Positions 25,262 to 38,300 of a stretch of DNA of 64,000 bases are shown one piece after another (within the stretch, counting starts at the first letter, position 1; every line of letters starts with the position of its first letter). The DNA comes from Apostichopus japonicus (Eukaryota; Echinodermata; Holothuroidea; Aspidochirotida; Stichopodidae), in assembly GCF_037975245.1 (NCBI RefSeq), contig NC_092561.1, forward strand, positions 3,517,001 through 3,581,000, given 5' to 3'. Below the pieces are notes generated by a model. That model did no database searches. It was given only the letters and a program-made list of their open reading frames with translations, and was not told the DNA's origin. Both the position numbers and the translations under genes were made by a program.

Positions 25262-25650
25262 GTTTAGACAACGGAATCAACTTTAGACGGCAACGTAGGT
25301 TTAGACAACAACGGTAGTTTAGACAACAGCGTAAGTTTAGACAACGACCTCAGTTTAGGCAGCAACGGAAGTTTAGAAAACAACGGAAGTTTAGAAAACA
25401 ACGGTAGTTTAGACAACAACGTCAGTTTAGACAACAACATAAGTTTAGGCAGCAACGGAAGTTTAGAAAACAACGAAAGTTTAGAAAACAACGGTAGTTT
25501 AGACAGCAACGAACGTTTAGACAGCAACGTAAGTTAAGGCAACAACGGGAAGTGTAGACAACAACGGAAGTTTAGACAACAACGTAAGTGTAGGCAACAG
25601 CATGGTAAAAACAACAGCAACAACTTTAGTTTAGACAGCAACAAACTTAG
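25262..25650. repeat. 15-bp minisatellite upstream of ZFC3H1
   Basis: About 25 variants of ACAACGGAAGTTTAG stand in tandem, ending roughly 170 bases before the ZFC3H1 start codon, so the array lies in the promoter or 5' untranslated region. On the minus strand it reads as repeated LSKLPL, an artefact of a period divisible by three. Confidence 0.9.
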
Positions 25651-25823
25651 TTTAGACAACGAAATAAGGTTGCCCTTTTCGCGTTCCAAACACTTTACTG
25701 TGGTATGCACTGATCTCGAACGAACTGTAATTTGTAAAATTAGCATAGAGCTGCGATGTAACCTGAGGATTGCAAATGGATGAAATGTTACAGGAAAACC
25801 TTCGTGAAATACATGTTTGAGGA

Positions 25824-26358
25824 ATGGCTGGCGAAGATGAAGAAAACGTCGTGATGGATGTAGAGGAAATAGAGGATGGTGAAATAAAAGATCCCTCTGA
25901 AGTTTACGTTATCTTGTCAGAAACAGACGGGGAAGATGAACCGGAATCGGTTGATTCCTATGGTAGAGTGAAAAGGCCTAGGCCTAATAGTGATGTTGCA
26001 TCGTCATCACACATGGACATGACTAGAAATGTAACACTAGGCTCGTTGATTGATCGAACAAAAGTTAGTGCTGGTAAGCCATCTCGCCGATCAAAACCAG
26101 ATGTAAATGTTGGTAAATCGTGGGATGTTGGAGACGGCAATAATACCAGATCAAATAAACTATTGGGGAGCCATATCTTACGTTTTCGCGACAGAGAAAA
26201 CTCAAGTTTGACAACAGGGAGTCGCCCTCGAAGATATCGCAATGATATATGGGGGACTACTAAAGCTAGTAAAACTACAAAAAACACTAACCTTGGGAGA
26301 ACCAGACAAGAAGACATTCAAAGGAAAAGGAAAGCAGAACGTATCCTTCCTGATTATG
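25824..26358 (+). CDS. ZFC3H1: ZFC3H1 exon 1 (start codon)
   Basis: ATG in GAGGAATGG. Acidic N-terminus with EEIEDGEIKD, then a basic serine-rich stretch. Three donors would all join exon 2 in frame: GTAAGC at 26074 (best consensus), GTAAAT at about 26114 and GTCAAT at 26359. The longest is given because the sequence stays protein-like up to it. Confidence 0.65.
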
Positions 26359-29300
26359 GTCAATAAGAGTATCTGTAACTCAACAGTAAATAATGTTCAG
26401 CTAAATTTAGGACTAGTCTATATATTTGCTAGAAAGTTGCCTTTCAAAATTCAAGTAAGGCTAGGCCTAGGGACCTACAGTATTTACAATAATTTTCACA
26501 TCCCACTGCTGTGCTAGTCTGTTTCATTTCACATGTTAATATGTGGAAAAAGATATTAAGTATAGGCTAGTGTAGGATGAGCACAAATGCTACACTCACT
26601 TGGATTGATGTTATTTAATTTGGTAGGTAATTGGGTACAATTATAGAATACAGGGCCATTCATTAACTCTTCCCAGCATCCGGATGCGCGGTGAGCCCGT
26701 ACATGTCCGTAAACTTACACGTATGACGCCCTCTAAAATTCCATCACGCATCCGCGCATCCACCTTGTGAGTATTAGGAAAGCAATTAAATAATTTTCGA
26801 AAGTTTCCCCATATACCATCACATATTTCCTTTTTGACTCCGCATCCACGCATCCGCGAATCCACCCGGGAGCACTAGGAATGGACTTAAATAATTTTCG
26901 AAAAGTTTCAACATATACCATCACGTATTTCCAATACTGAAAGTCCCGTATGTACGAAGATATTCCACATCAGTAGTGTTTCGTTCTTAAAAGGCATCTG
27001 TACATGTGCGACGCCCACTAAAATTCCGGAAGTACTAGGAAAGGACTTATGAAATTTTTGACTCCGGATCCACGCATCTGCGCATCCACTCAAAAGAAAG
27101 AACTGGGACTTTGACATTTTGTACTTACATACGTACTGGGGTGAGACTGAGCATCCGCGCATCCGGATGCTCAGATAGAATCATCGAGTGGCCCTGTATT
27201 CTATAATTACTCCGGTAATTGGATGTGGACTAGGCCTAGAGTATGTCTTCACAAGTATAATTGCAGAGTCAATTGGTTGATACAATAAATGTCTATTGTA
27301 TGTATTAACTTTTGTTGTTTTTGAACATGCGTGTGTATTTTTACCGTGCACAATTGTTATTAAATGGTACAGCACATGTGATGGGCAGTGTATTTAACAT
27401 GTATAATTGGTTTCAGATATGGATTTGTGTACTTTTATTATTAATGAAGAACATTTTGGTCCTTTAAAGCTCTTCAGCAGCATAAGTGCATTAAAATCTG
27501 ATGTTCCATGAACTATGGTAACTTTCGGCAACAGAAATGTAGTGGCAAAGTCACCATCCCTTCTGAAGTAGCACTTTTGATGTGTGTCATTGCGGATTGC
27601 AAAAATACCTGCTGGAAAATCCTGACATTGTGCAATACACCTAAAACTGTATGTCACTATTTTGGAGCTGAATGGAATTTCCCTGTTTTTTTTGGGCAGT
27701 GTGAAGTACTTTTTAAATGTACAGTACTATGTAACTGCAAGTAACAGAGCTCTGTTATAGTTTATCAGTACTTTCCAGCAGATATTTGTTTAAGGGTAAC
27801 TATTTGTAACCTTGCATAATATATAGATGATTTTAAGAAAGGTGAATTTGGTCAAAGGTCACTGGTAAATCTGCACATAGAAGTCTCATCGTATAGCCTA
27901 CACTCTGTGTAGCAAGGTGTTGGCCAGTTACAGTTCTAGCAGAAACCCAGCTAATTAAGATTTCATTGTGTTATGCTTCAAGTGTATGCCGTTGGTGTCT
28001 TATGTCTGTATAAGAACATTATATACCTGTGAGGAATGAATCAGGGATGTGCTCAGGAATATTTGAGTGCCGGGGAGGATATGTGAGGTAGTGTGATCCA
28101 CGTTCTAGGGGAGGGTCTAAGGGGTTGGGGTATCCCTTTCCCATATTTGTATGTGAAGTATGTTTAGATGGCAAATTGTGCTATCTTTTTCAGGACTATT
28201 CTTTAGCTAACTTCTGTGCCAAAAATGGTAAAATTTGTTAAAGTTAATCATCAAAATAGTGTAGGGCGGAAATGTTTAAAATACTGTTTGTGCTAGGCGG
28301 CATTCAGAACTGCGGGCGCAGCTGCCCGACGTGAGCACATCCCTGTGAATGTGCCAAATTTGAGTCGATCCATTTACAGTACCACTGTAAATGTAAATCT
28401 GATAGAATCTCTGTTATTATTTTTAAATTATGGTTAAATCTACAGTATATACTTAGTTTACTTGCTACACTGTAGATCCTTTGTGTGAAGTCATTTCCTT
28501 AATAATGTCACAGGCAATAAACCAAAGCACTATAGATCAAAATCAACCGAATACAATACACTTTTACGAGATTATCGTGAAGTCCAGCGAGCAGTGAGAG
28601 CTGAAGAAGCTCGCCAGAATGCTTCTTCCACACAGCGTGCATCAAGTGTCAGGAGGAGTCTCCCTAGAAGACACTTCAGGTTAGCGGCCAACTCCAAGAC
28701 CATACCGAGACACAGACCACGGTCCAAGACTAGCGTGCACAATGCAGTGAGTCTTTATACAGTCTGCTACAGTATCTATATATTTGAAGCATTAGAATTA
28801 TCGCTTTTCTTTAATTATCTTTTAGCAGTACATCTCTTCCAAAGTAGGTGAACTGAGAACTTTGTATTACAGACTATATATATACAGTTTATTTTATTGT
28901 TCCTTACAGGTGTAACAATTTAATTTTGGCACTTGGAGTAGATGATGGTAGTACTGTACTTGCAGAAGCTTTTACCCATAATTTTGCTAAGTAAATACAT
29001 GTATGCTTTACTTTGACCAAATGTCACTTTTTGCAGGAATCTGCAAAGGAGAGTAAGTTAAAGACAAGAGAAGATGAAGATGACGACGAAATGACAGAGT
29101 TGGAACTCCGGAGGGCAGCCCTAGTCTCCGCCAAAAAAGGTTTTGAAAGCAAGAAAAGTTTGACTGATGGTGAGTATCCCATAAATTGATTCTTCTATTT
29201 GCAGATGAACAGTAGGTATTCACTGGCAAAAAAAAGAAAGAATGAAAATTAACATAGGGATTAGGTTAATACCTCAAACGGGCTGGTAAGTCGACCATCT

Positions 29301-32300
29301 TTTTAGAGTTTATAATAAACTCTAAAAGCCAGCCAAGTAACCAAACCTATGTGAAAAATGTTCAGTGTAAATACATTAGTTTTTGGCAAACTTGAATTGC
29401 ACAGCACAGTTTACTATAAATTATGCTGTTTCTAGGTATACCTGTATGCCCTGTTTATTGGTTTACTAATATGCAGTATTGTTAAAGTCTTGTGTTGCTT
29501 TCCTTGCAGATCTGAATCCTGCAAATATCGCAAAGGAACAGAGTGGGGTTGTTGACATGGTAGGTACTTCTTAAACACCTATTACAAATAATCATTATAG
29601 TACAGTATCTGAAAGCTAAGGCAATTGAATGGTAGCTACATGAAGAATACTGCAATTCACTTCAGTGTCCAGACAGTCTCTGCATTGATTTGCATTGTGT
29701 GATGCAAACCATAGATACTCAGGGGTGAATCCAGAAGGGTGTGGGGATGGGACTTGGGGTGAATCCAGAGAGGGGTGTGGGGATGGGACTTAAGGGTGAC
29801 TCCAGTGAGAGTGTGGGGATGGTACTTGGGTGGATCCAGGGAGGGGTGTGGGGATGGGACTCAGGGGTGACTCCAGTTAGGGTGTGGGGATGGGACTCAG
29901 GGGTGACTCGAGGGAGGATGTGGGAATTGGAATCAGGGGTGAATCCAGAAAGGGGTGTGGGGATGAGAGTCAGGGGTGACTCCAGTGAGGGTGTGGGGAT
30001 GGGAGTCAGGGGTGACTCCAATGAGGGTGTGGGGGTGGTACTCGGGTGGATCCAGGGAGGGGTGTGGGGATGGGACTTAGGGGTGACTCCAGTTAGGGTG
30101 TGGGGATGGGACTCAGGGGTGACTCGAGGGAGGATGTGGGAATGGGAATCAGGGGTGAATCCAGAAAGGGGTGTGGGGATGGGAGTCAGGGGTGACTTCA
30201 GTGAGGGTGTGGGGATGGGAGTCAGGGGTGACTCCAATGAGGGTGTGGGGATGGGACTCGGGTGAATCCAGGGAGGGGTGTGAGATGGGGCTCAGGAGTG
30301 ACTTCAGTGAGGGGTGTGTGGGGATGGTATGGGAAAATATGGGCCCATTTTGAATTCTTGTTGGCCCTATAAATCAGCTACAAGCTAATTTTTAAACATA
30401 CCATAATGGAGATATCTTTATCTTATTGGGGCACATGTGCATTCCTTCCCTTTTCTGATGGTTTTTGATGTCTACCTGTGCTTAATTGTCTCCCGGGCCC
30501 TCCTCTTATCCTGTTTGGGACATTCTGGATTGATTATTGGTGTACATGAATTACCCTCAGTATCTTAGTGGAAGAGAATACTATTTTTATATTATATGAT
30601 GTTGCTAGTCACTGGAATTATCATTAAGTCAAAGATTGATCTGTCGTGCTTGTTGTAGAATTACATAGCCATAAGCAGTGTACTGTACCCACAGCAAAAT
30701 AGATATAAATAGATATAAAAAACAAATATATCTGCATATATATATTGAATAAATCAATGTAAAAATGTATCCACAGCAAATACATACTGTAGGTCGAAAG
30801 CAGTGATTATATGAAAGTAAATTGTTTGGAAACTTGAATGTCAAGCAGAGTGACATGTCTCCCGAACACTCCTTCCCACAAAAAAGGGCCCCCCCTGCAG
30901 AAAAAGAGCCCCCCCCAATAAAAAGCCTCACCCAAAAAAAGGCCTCCACAATTCTTTTGATAAGCCACTTGATATCATTTTAATCAAAATGCAACGGCCA
31001 ACAAGGAGACTTTTATTTCTTGGTGCTGCAATATCGTAGGCTGACAGAATATTTCATATTTGGGGGGAAGGGACTTACTGCTGTTCAAAATAATCAATTT
31101 AACTGCAGTCTGATCCTACAAATGAAACAAATAATTTTATGGGTTGAATTTGATTAATCTCAGAAAGAGACAAAGTCATCAAGTAAAGACCAACCCATTG
31201 AACAGGACAACTACGAAGAGGTTGCTATGGACGTCGAAGATGATGCCCTAGGAACAAACAAGCTGGAGAATGTCTCACCACTTACTGAGGGACAGGATTC
31301 CAATATCCAGATCAACTCTCCATCATCAACTAAGAATGATGAAGAAGATGAAGACGAGATGGAGGAACTTGCCCTCAGAGCTTCATTATTGAAAACCATG
31401 GCTTCTAGAAAGAATGCAGTGGTCCCAAATCAGGTAATGATAAACAACTATATCTGTGTTTACCCTGAGAGCTTCATTATTGAAAATAATGGCTTCTAGA
31501 AAGAATGCAGTGGTCCCAAATCAGGTAATGATAAACAACTATATCTGTGTTTACCCTGAGAGCTTCATTATTGGAAACCATGGCTTCTATAAAGAATGCA
31601 GTGGTTGTAATCAGGTAATGATAAACATCTATATATGTGTTTACCATGAGAGCTTCATGATTGAAACCATGGTTTCCAGAAAGAATGCAGTGGTTCCAAA
31701 TCAGGTAATGGTAAACAACTATATTTATGTGTTTACCATGAGAGCTTCATTATTGAAAACCATGGCTTCTATAAAGAATGCAGTGGTTATAATCAGGTAA
31801 TGGTAAACAACTATATATGTGTTTACCCTGAGAGCTTAATTATTGAAAACCATGGCTTCTAGAAAGAATGCAGTGGTCACAAATCAGGTAATGGTAAACG
31901 ACCTACAGTATATATGTTATGTTTGCATCTAAAGTTGCCCAGAGGACTTCATTATTGAAAAACATAGCTTATGAATCAGGTAATGAAAGTCAATATTATA
32001 TATGTATATATTTTATCCATCTGTTATAAGCACAGACTGAATGCTACTCTGACGCCCTAAACCATCTCCTCAACGACTGATAGTTTTGATTGAATCTGAT
32101 GAATTTCCAACTGTTGAAATGAGTCGATTGTAAAAAGGCATGAAACTAGTGACTTTGCTTTCTTTACTGTCTACAATCTCTCATTTTGATAAAAATGTTT
32201 GCATCCAGTGTTGTAGTGCTGCTGATACTTGTGAAAACCAACGACTTTCACAAGGTAATCTGAAAGTTCAATCTACTTTGCAGCTACATTTCAGCTTGAT

Positions 32301-35300
32301 TCAAATGGCAAATCTTCTAGGAGATATGAAGGGTCTTGAGATCCAAATTAGTTAAGATAATTCCATCATGTGCAAAGCTGCTCTCATGGTAGCAGTACGC
32401 ATTGTGTACAGATCACATTCAACTGCAATAGTATTGTTTCATATCCTTTCAGAGTGAAGAGAAGGGAGAAACTATCAGCTTGTCACCAAAGACTGAAGTA
32501 CTAGATAAAGTGATGCCACAGGAGGTACCCGAATTACCAATAGGGGGATCATCGCCATACCCAGAAAAAACTTTTACATATCAACCCACCAGAATTAACA
32601 GGAAACCAGTGGTAAGCACATTAAGCCAGTTTAAACCGGTGGTAAGCACACTAAGCCTGTTTACACCAGTGGTAAGCATACTCAGTCTGTTAAACCATTG
32701 GTAAGCACACTTATCCTGTTTAACCAGTGCTAAGTTCACTCAGCCTGTTTACACCATTGGTAAGCATGCTAAGCCTGTGTACACCAATGGTAAGCACACT
32801 TATCCAGTTCAAACCAATGGTTAGCACACTTAGCCTGTTTACACCATTGGTAAGCATACTAAGTCTGTTTACACCAGTGGTAAGCATACTAAGTTTGTTC
32901 ACACCATTGGTAATCACACTAAACCTGTTTACACCATTGGTAAGCACACTTATCCTGTTTACACCATTGGTAAGCACACTAATCCTGTTTACACCATTGG
33001 TAAGCACTCTACCACTGGTTTACTAACTTAGCCTGTTTAACCAGTGGTAAGCATACTAAGTCTGTTTACACCATTGGTAAGCACACTAATTAAGCCTGTT
33101 AACACACTTTTAGAAGTCCAGACGGGTTTTGGATCATGGTTGCTTGACTTTTTTTAATCATTAAGCTGTGTAAAGCAAAATAATTGCATGAAAAGGAACG
33201 CTCTGTGCATAATCGAATCCTTAAAAAGATATTTTCCAACATTTGGTGTTAATTCTCTTACCTTGAGTATTTATTGCACAGAGAGGTTATTTTTAAAATG
33301 AAGGGCAAGGTTAATGTAATCATGAAATATTATTGCTTGCCTTGTAAGCCTTATCAATTTAATTTGTTTGCAACTTCATTGACTTGATCCAAAAGATTAT
33401 GATAGCAAGGCAAAGTATTGCATAAATGTTTGAGGGAATGTCTTAGCCTCTTTTGTTGTCATCGTGTATGATTGTCATAAGTGAAAACCATTTCATGTGA
33501 TGATTTGCCTTAGATTCCTTCCCACGGTCCTCTTGTGATCACGGTAAATGGTGACAGTGACTCCAGTGATGAGGAACCAGATGCAGATCCCTTCTTTGAG
33601 ATGAAGCAGTACATTAAACAAGCCAGGAACTCTACAAAGGTAGGGATGGTTCATTCACAAATCTACCATTTTTGTCTTTTATAATGTTACTTCCCCTTCT
33701 TTGGTATTACAGTTATATATAGTGTTTGCGGTGTAAACCATTGTTCAAAGGTTCAGAGACACATTTAAATGCGAGTTAAAGTGAAATTCTAATCAATTTA
33801 TTGCCCCGAAATACGATATTATTTTTATTAATTTTTAAATCAAGATTTGATGATTTGAGATTAAATAATAGGAGCTCAATTTTCCACTAATTTAGTCTGA
33901 TGTTAACTCCAAAATGGTCACCATCATTATTCTGCATTAATTTGGGATGGTTTTTAAAAAGTTGTGATTTGGCCAAAATTTAAAATATCATATGGGTATA
34001 GTCTTACAAAATTGTCAAATTTGGACGGAAAACCACTAACATTGGCTGAAAGCTTTGTAGACAGAATGCTGAAACTGCGATCCCAGTGAAAATCTAGTGT
34101 TATGAAACACGATCGAATACTTCAAGATTTTGAGGAGCAGTAAGAATTTGTTGTTTCATGTTTCCTTTTGTATCATTTCACCTCAGCAACCCAAAGAGAC
34201 CCAAAAAGAAGACTCCATCAAAGAGGAGACCAAAGAAAAGGTAATTCCAAAAACACCAGAGGCCTTGAATAAATTACCTGAAACGCACCTAGCAGAATAC
34301 AGAAGACTTAAAGAAGAAATCGCCAGACGAGAGCAAAAGAAGGGGAAGCTGAATGGAAAACAGTCCATATCTAAACAGAAAGAAATCAAGAAAATTGCAG
34401 ACTTGGAACAAAAATTAAATAAAAATAGGTAAGGAAACTTCACTCCGTAAGTTTCCTTATATCACCATCGCAAAGGGAAGAGGGGTGTTGTTGGTAAGAA
34501 GGAAAATAGCTCGAGTACTTGCTGGCGATAACCAAGCCAAGAAAAATTGCTGCTAAGGAGAAAAAAGTAGAAGAAGTAGGGACCAAAGTTGAGTTGAATT
34601 TACTCATTTTAATTTACTCATATCTGTGCTAGTAACAATCTACAAGTATGAAAAGTACTGTCAATGTCGAAAAAAAGATTTAACTGATTTTTGTCGACAT
34701 TAGAGTTACCTAGGTTTAGACAAAAAGGTAAATAGAAATAGGGCAGAAATTTCAGCTGAAGTTTAAAAATTTGTTTACAAGGTGAAATCAATTTTCTATC
34801 AACTTTTAAAATCTACTTTTTAACCATTTCTTTTTAAAAAAAAAACAAGGACATTAATGGAGAAAACATACCACGTATACCAGGAGAGTGCCAGACAGCA
34901 ATCAGAGAAACAACGCAACATGCAGAAGGCTCTCTTTAAGATACAGAAACTTAAAGAACAAATAGCTGTAATGGAAAAGGTTGCTTCTTTAAACAAGAAT
35001 CTAGTTAACAAACACTATGAGGAGGTGAGACAAATGTTATTATTATTATTTTAGGTTTGCAGTCTTGTTTCAGGGCCAAGGCCCTCACACGACTTTACAA
35101 CTTAACCCCTGGTCATTTGTAACTTGTCACACCTACACACCAAAGTGTGCACAATTCAATCAATTGCTCCTGGGGCACCACAATGCACCAAAGTCACGTG
35201 TCCCCCGGGGGACTTCCCATAGGGTGCAGCCACAAACTGGCGCACGCAACTATATTTACAAGTTCCCTCGTAAGTCCCCATTTATACACCTGGTTGAAGA

Positions 35301-38300
35301 GAGGCAATGGAGATAAAGCGCCTTGTCCAAGGACACAAAGCAATGATCTGGCCAGGGCTCGAACCTGTAATCCTTAGATCACAAGTCCACTGCCTAAACT
35401 ACTTGACCACAACACCCTCATGTTTTATCTTTAGCAAAATGATAGAAGAATATTGTGCTTTTCAAGTTTGTATTTTGTATGCACATGTGTATATTGTATA
35501 CAGTGTACAAAACAGTCACTGGTTTGATGTAACACACATTTGCACTTTATACTTATGAGGCTCGACTATTTTACTCTGCCTTAAACTGGTTCTTTAGTGA
35601 CTGACCTAAATTTATCCCAATTTCTGCTAGATCAGAAAAGAAAGTAAAAGATATTGAAATGGTCAGACATTTGCAAAATTCATTTCTTACTTCATTTCTT
35701 AAATCCTTTTCTGTTTTTTTTCCATACACAGCAAAAGAGAAGCGCCTCGTCTTTAGAGATCTGTGTATCAATAGAAGAAAAACTGAGAGAGGAATTGTCT
35801 GCCCTTAAGGTGACTGAAGTAGTTGATTTCCCCCTCCTAACTACCATTCAACAGCTAAGAGACGAACAAGCAGCCATGACCAAGAGAGAGACGCAGCTGG
35901 CCTCCAAAGATAGGATCAATAATTATGGAGTATGTACCTGTATTATGTTTGTAAGAGGATGATGATTATGTATATTATATATTCCGTAATTGACATGGAT
36001 ATAAAAGACTTAAATGATTGAGTCAAGTCGTTGCCCGAAATCACATTATCAGGATTGAAAATGAAGAGAAGTTACCAGTAGTGCAGCGAATGAACAAATT
36101 CTTAACAAAGGTGAAAGCAAGATGTTACCAAGTTTATTTATATGCAAAATGGAGAATCTTAAGATTAACATTGTCCTGTAATTATAAAGTAATATGCAGT
36201 ATGGGAAGCTTTGAGAGCCTTTTTCTAGGTAAAGTTTATTTTCTTTATTCACAACGTCCGATTTACCTTCATAGTCAATCACTCAGACCTCTGAGATCTG
36301 GCATTATTTTGTTTTGTAAATAATAACAATAATGACAAATTCCTCCTTGCCAAATTCTTTTCATGGATTTTTCTCTGTTCTGTTCTCTTCTATTCCGAAC
36401 TATATAGGTATCAAAAGCAGGCAAGACCCGAGCCAACGAGTTACATAGACTGAAGAAACTGGAAGAGCAGTACGCGTTGAAGATCAAACGATATAAAGAA
36501 GCGCAAGCTAAGGCCTCTAGTCAACCCAGTGCAGCATCGTTGAATGGTGATAGTAGGAAGAGGAACTCCAAGGAGACTCCTCGGCCAGCCGTGTCAATTT
36601 ATCAGAAGGATAAGATTCAGTTCTCCGTCAATAACACACCGACTCAGACAGACAGTGAAACAGAGAAGGAAAATATCGACAGAGAAAATAATGGCGTGGG
36701 CAGAACTAAAAGACGAAGATCCTGGTTGGACGACAATTCCAGTTTAACTCCGCAGTTATCAGGGAAGCAGAAGAGACTGACTCAAATAACAAACTTTACA
36801 GAGAAACTCAATTACAGTCAAGACGAGAAAAGCCTGGTGGAAGCTGGAAAAGTTGTTGATGGCAAAAAGAAAGAAAATGTAATGATTGATAGGTACTCTG
36901 ACAGGCCTCTAGTAGGTCCTCAGAGGGGTGATTATCTGCACCCTAGTAACTACTTTACAGCAGAACTCTCGTTAGGAAAGAACAAGAAACACTGGATACC
37001 AATGGGACGTGCAGATGATGTAGAAGAGAACTTTTCAAATGTTACCATGGGGACGTACGTTAGCCCTTTGTTGTGCTTTAGAGCCTACCGGTAAGACAAC
37101 CACTTTTAACAAGCATATAAATATTCAGTTCTTCAGTATTTTCATAAATTAAAGAAGGCATTCGATTTGCATTTTGATGTAGTCATTCTGTGTTATAACA
37201 GCTTCTGCCTTGAATGTGACTCGCTCTCCTTGTAAAAACATTTTGCTGACATTAATCTTGAATTCAAGTTTTCTCTTTGTTTTTTTTCTTCTCTCTCACC
37301 AGGCTCCATAGGTCATATTGGAAAGCTACAGGTGTTTCTCCGACATCCAGAACCTTCTCCAATAATGTCGACCCCAGAAGAGTTCTCTGCAAGTTTGAAC
37401 TGAATGGTGTTTGTAATGACTCGAGTTGTAAATGGTGAGCTGCAAATTGTGTATTTTGAATGGTCTGTTTTTCTGTCTTCTGTTCTGTGATGATGTAGTT
37501 ACTGATTGATCCCTTCTTCTCATATTGATAATGGTACATGAAAAGTAGAACTAATTTTCCCAAGCAGAGACAAGAGTGTTTCTGTTAATTACTATTCAGG
37601 GTAGGAACAGGGAGTCATTACCCTGCAGTCGGATTGGTTTTTGTACTTAAAAAAATCTTTAGCACCAGAGATGTTTGCAACCTTCACTTTGAATATATCA
37701 GCCTGTTACACCTGATATTAAAAGTACCCACCGTTGAACTTGGACGGCAGACGCAGAAAAAATGCCCAAATAAATGATCTTTATCCCATCCATCTCAATT
37801 TGTGGAACGGCTGAGGACTGTCTTTGAAATGAAGCTGCTGTAGTAGTGGTGAAATGGAGAAATAAGATTTTACAGGTGGTGTCAAAATATATCACATGAA
37901 AGAAATTCAAAAGATGAATTATACTCGGTAATTTTTAAGACGCTGTTTTTGTTGTTGTTTCGTTTAGCCAACATGAAAGAGACTACCTCCTATCAGAAGA
38001 GGCTGTATTAACTGATCTTCTGTCATACGCCCCTTCATTGGTCAACATTACACCGAAGATGAAACCCGAAGAACAAAGTAACAAGATCAGTCGATTTCTG
38101 CAAATTCTCACAGAGCAAGTTAATAAGGAGACTTCTGGCTGCCAAAGCAAAGATAAACAATATTTCTGCCTCAATTCTGTTACACGACAGTTGAGAAAAG
38201 GTTGGTCTGTTTCCAGAAGTATTTTATTTTTTCATTTTTTCTCGTTATCAAAAGGGTTGATTTTTTATTTGTACTAGAAGGTTGACAATGCAACGTTGCT

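Larger units (their letters stand above)
26359..28513 (+). other. ZFC3H1 intron 1
   Basis: Carries two whole transposon-like elements (26643-27204 and 28042-28345). Between them, 27394-27744 has overlapping frames on both strands with no recognisable protein. Confidence 0.6.

Noticed and set aside
25264-25527. Minus-strand LSKLPLF-repeat protein
   Set aside because: Translation of the 15-bp minisatellite, not a leucine-zipper gene.
27394-27744. Overlapping frames in ZFC3H1 intron 1
   Set aside because: No transposase or other motif; the two strands are equally open.
29719-30265. Overlapping frames of about 173 codons on both strands
   Set aside because: Produced by a minisatellite whose period happens to avoid stops; repetitive SPLTPIPTP and GVTPVRVWGWD text.
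32720-33026. Repeat proteins on both strands
   Set aside because: The 30-bp splice-donor minisatellite read in frame.
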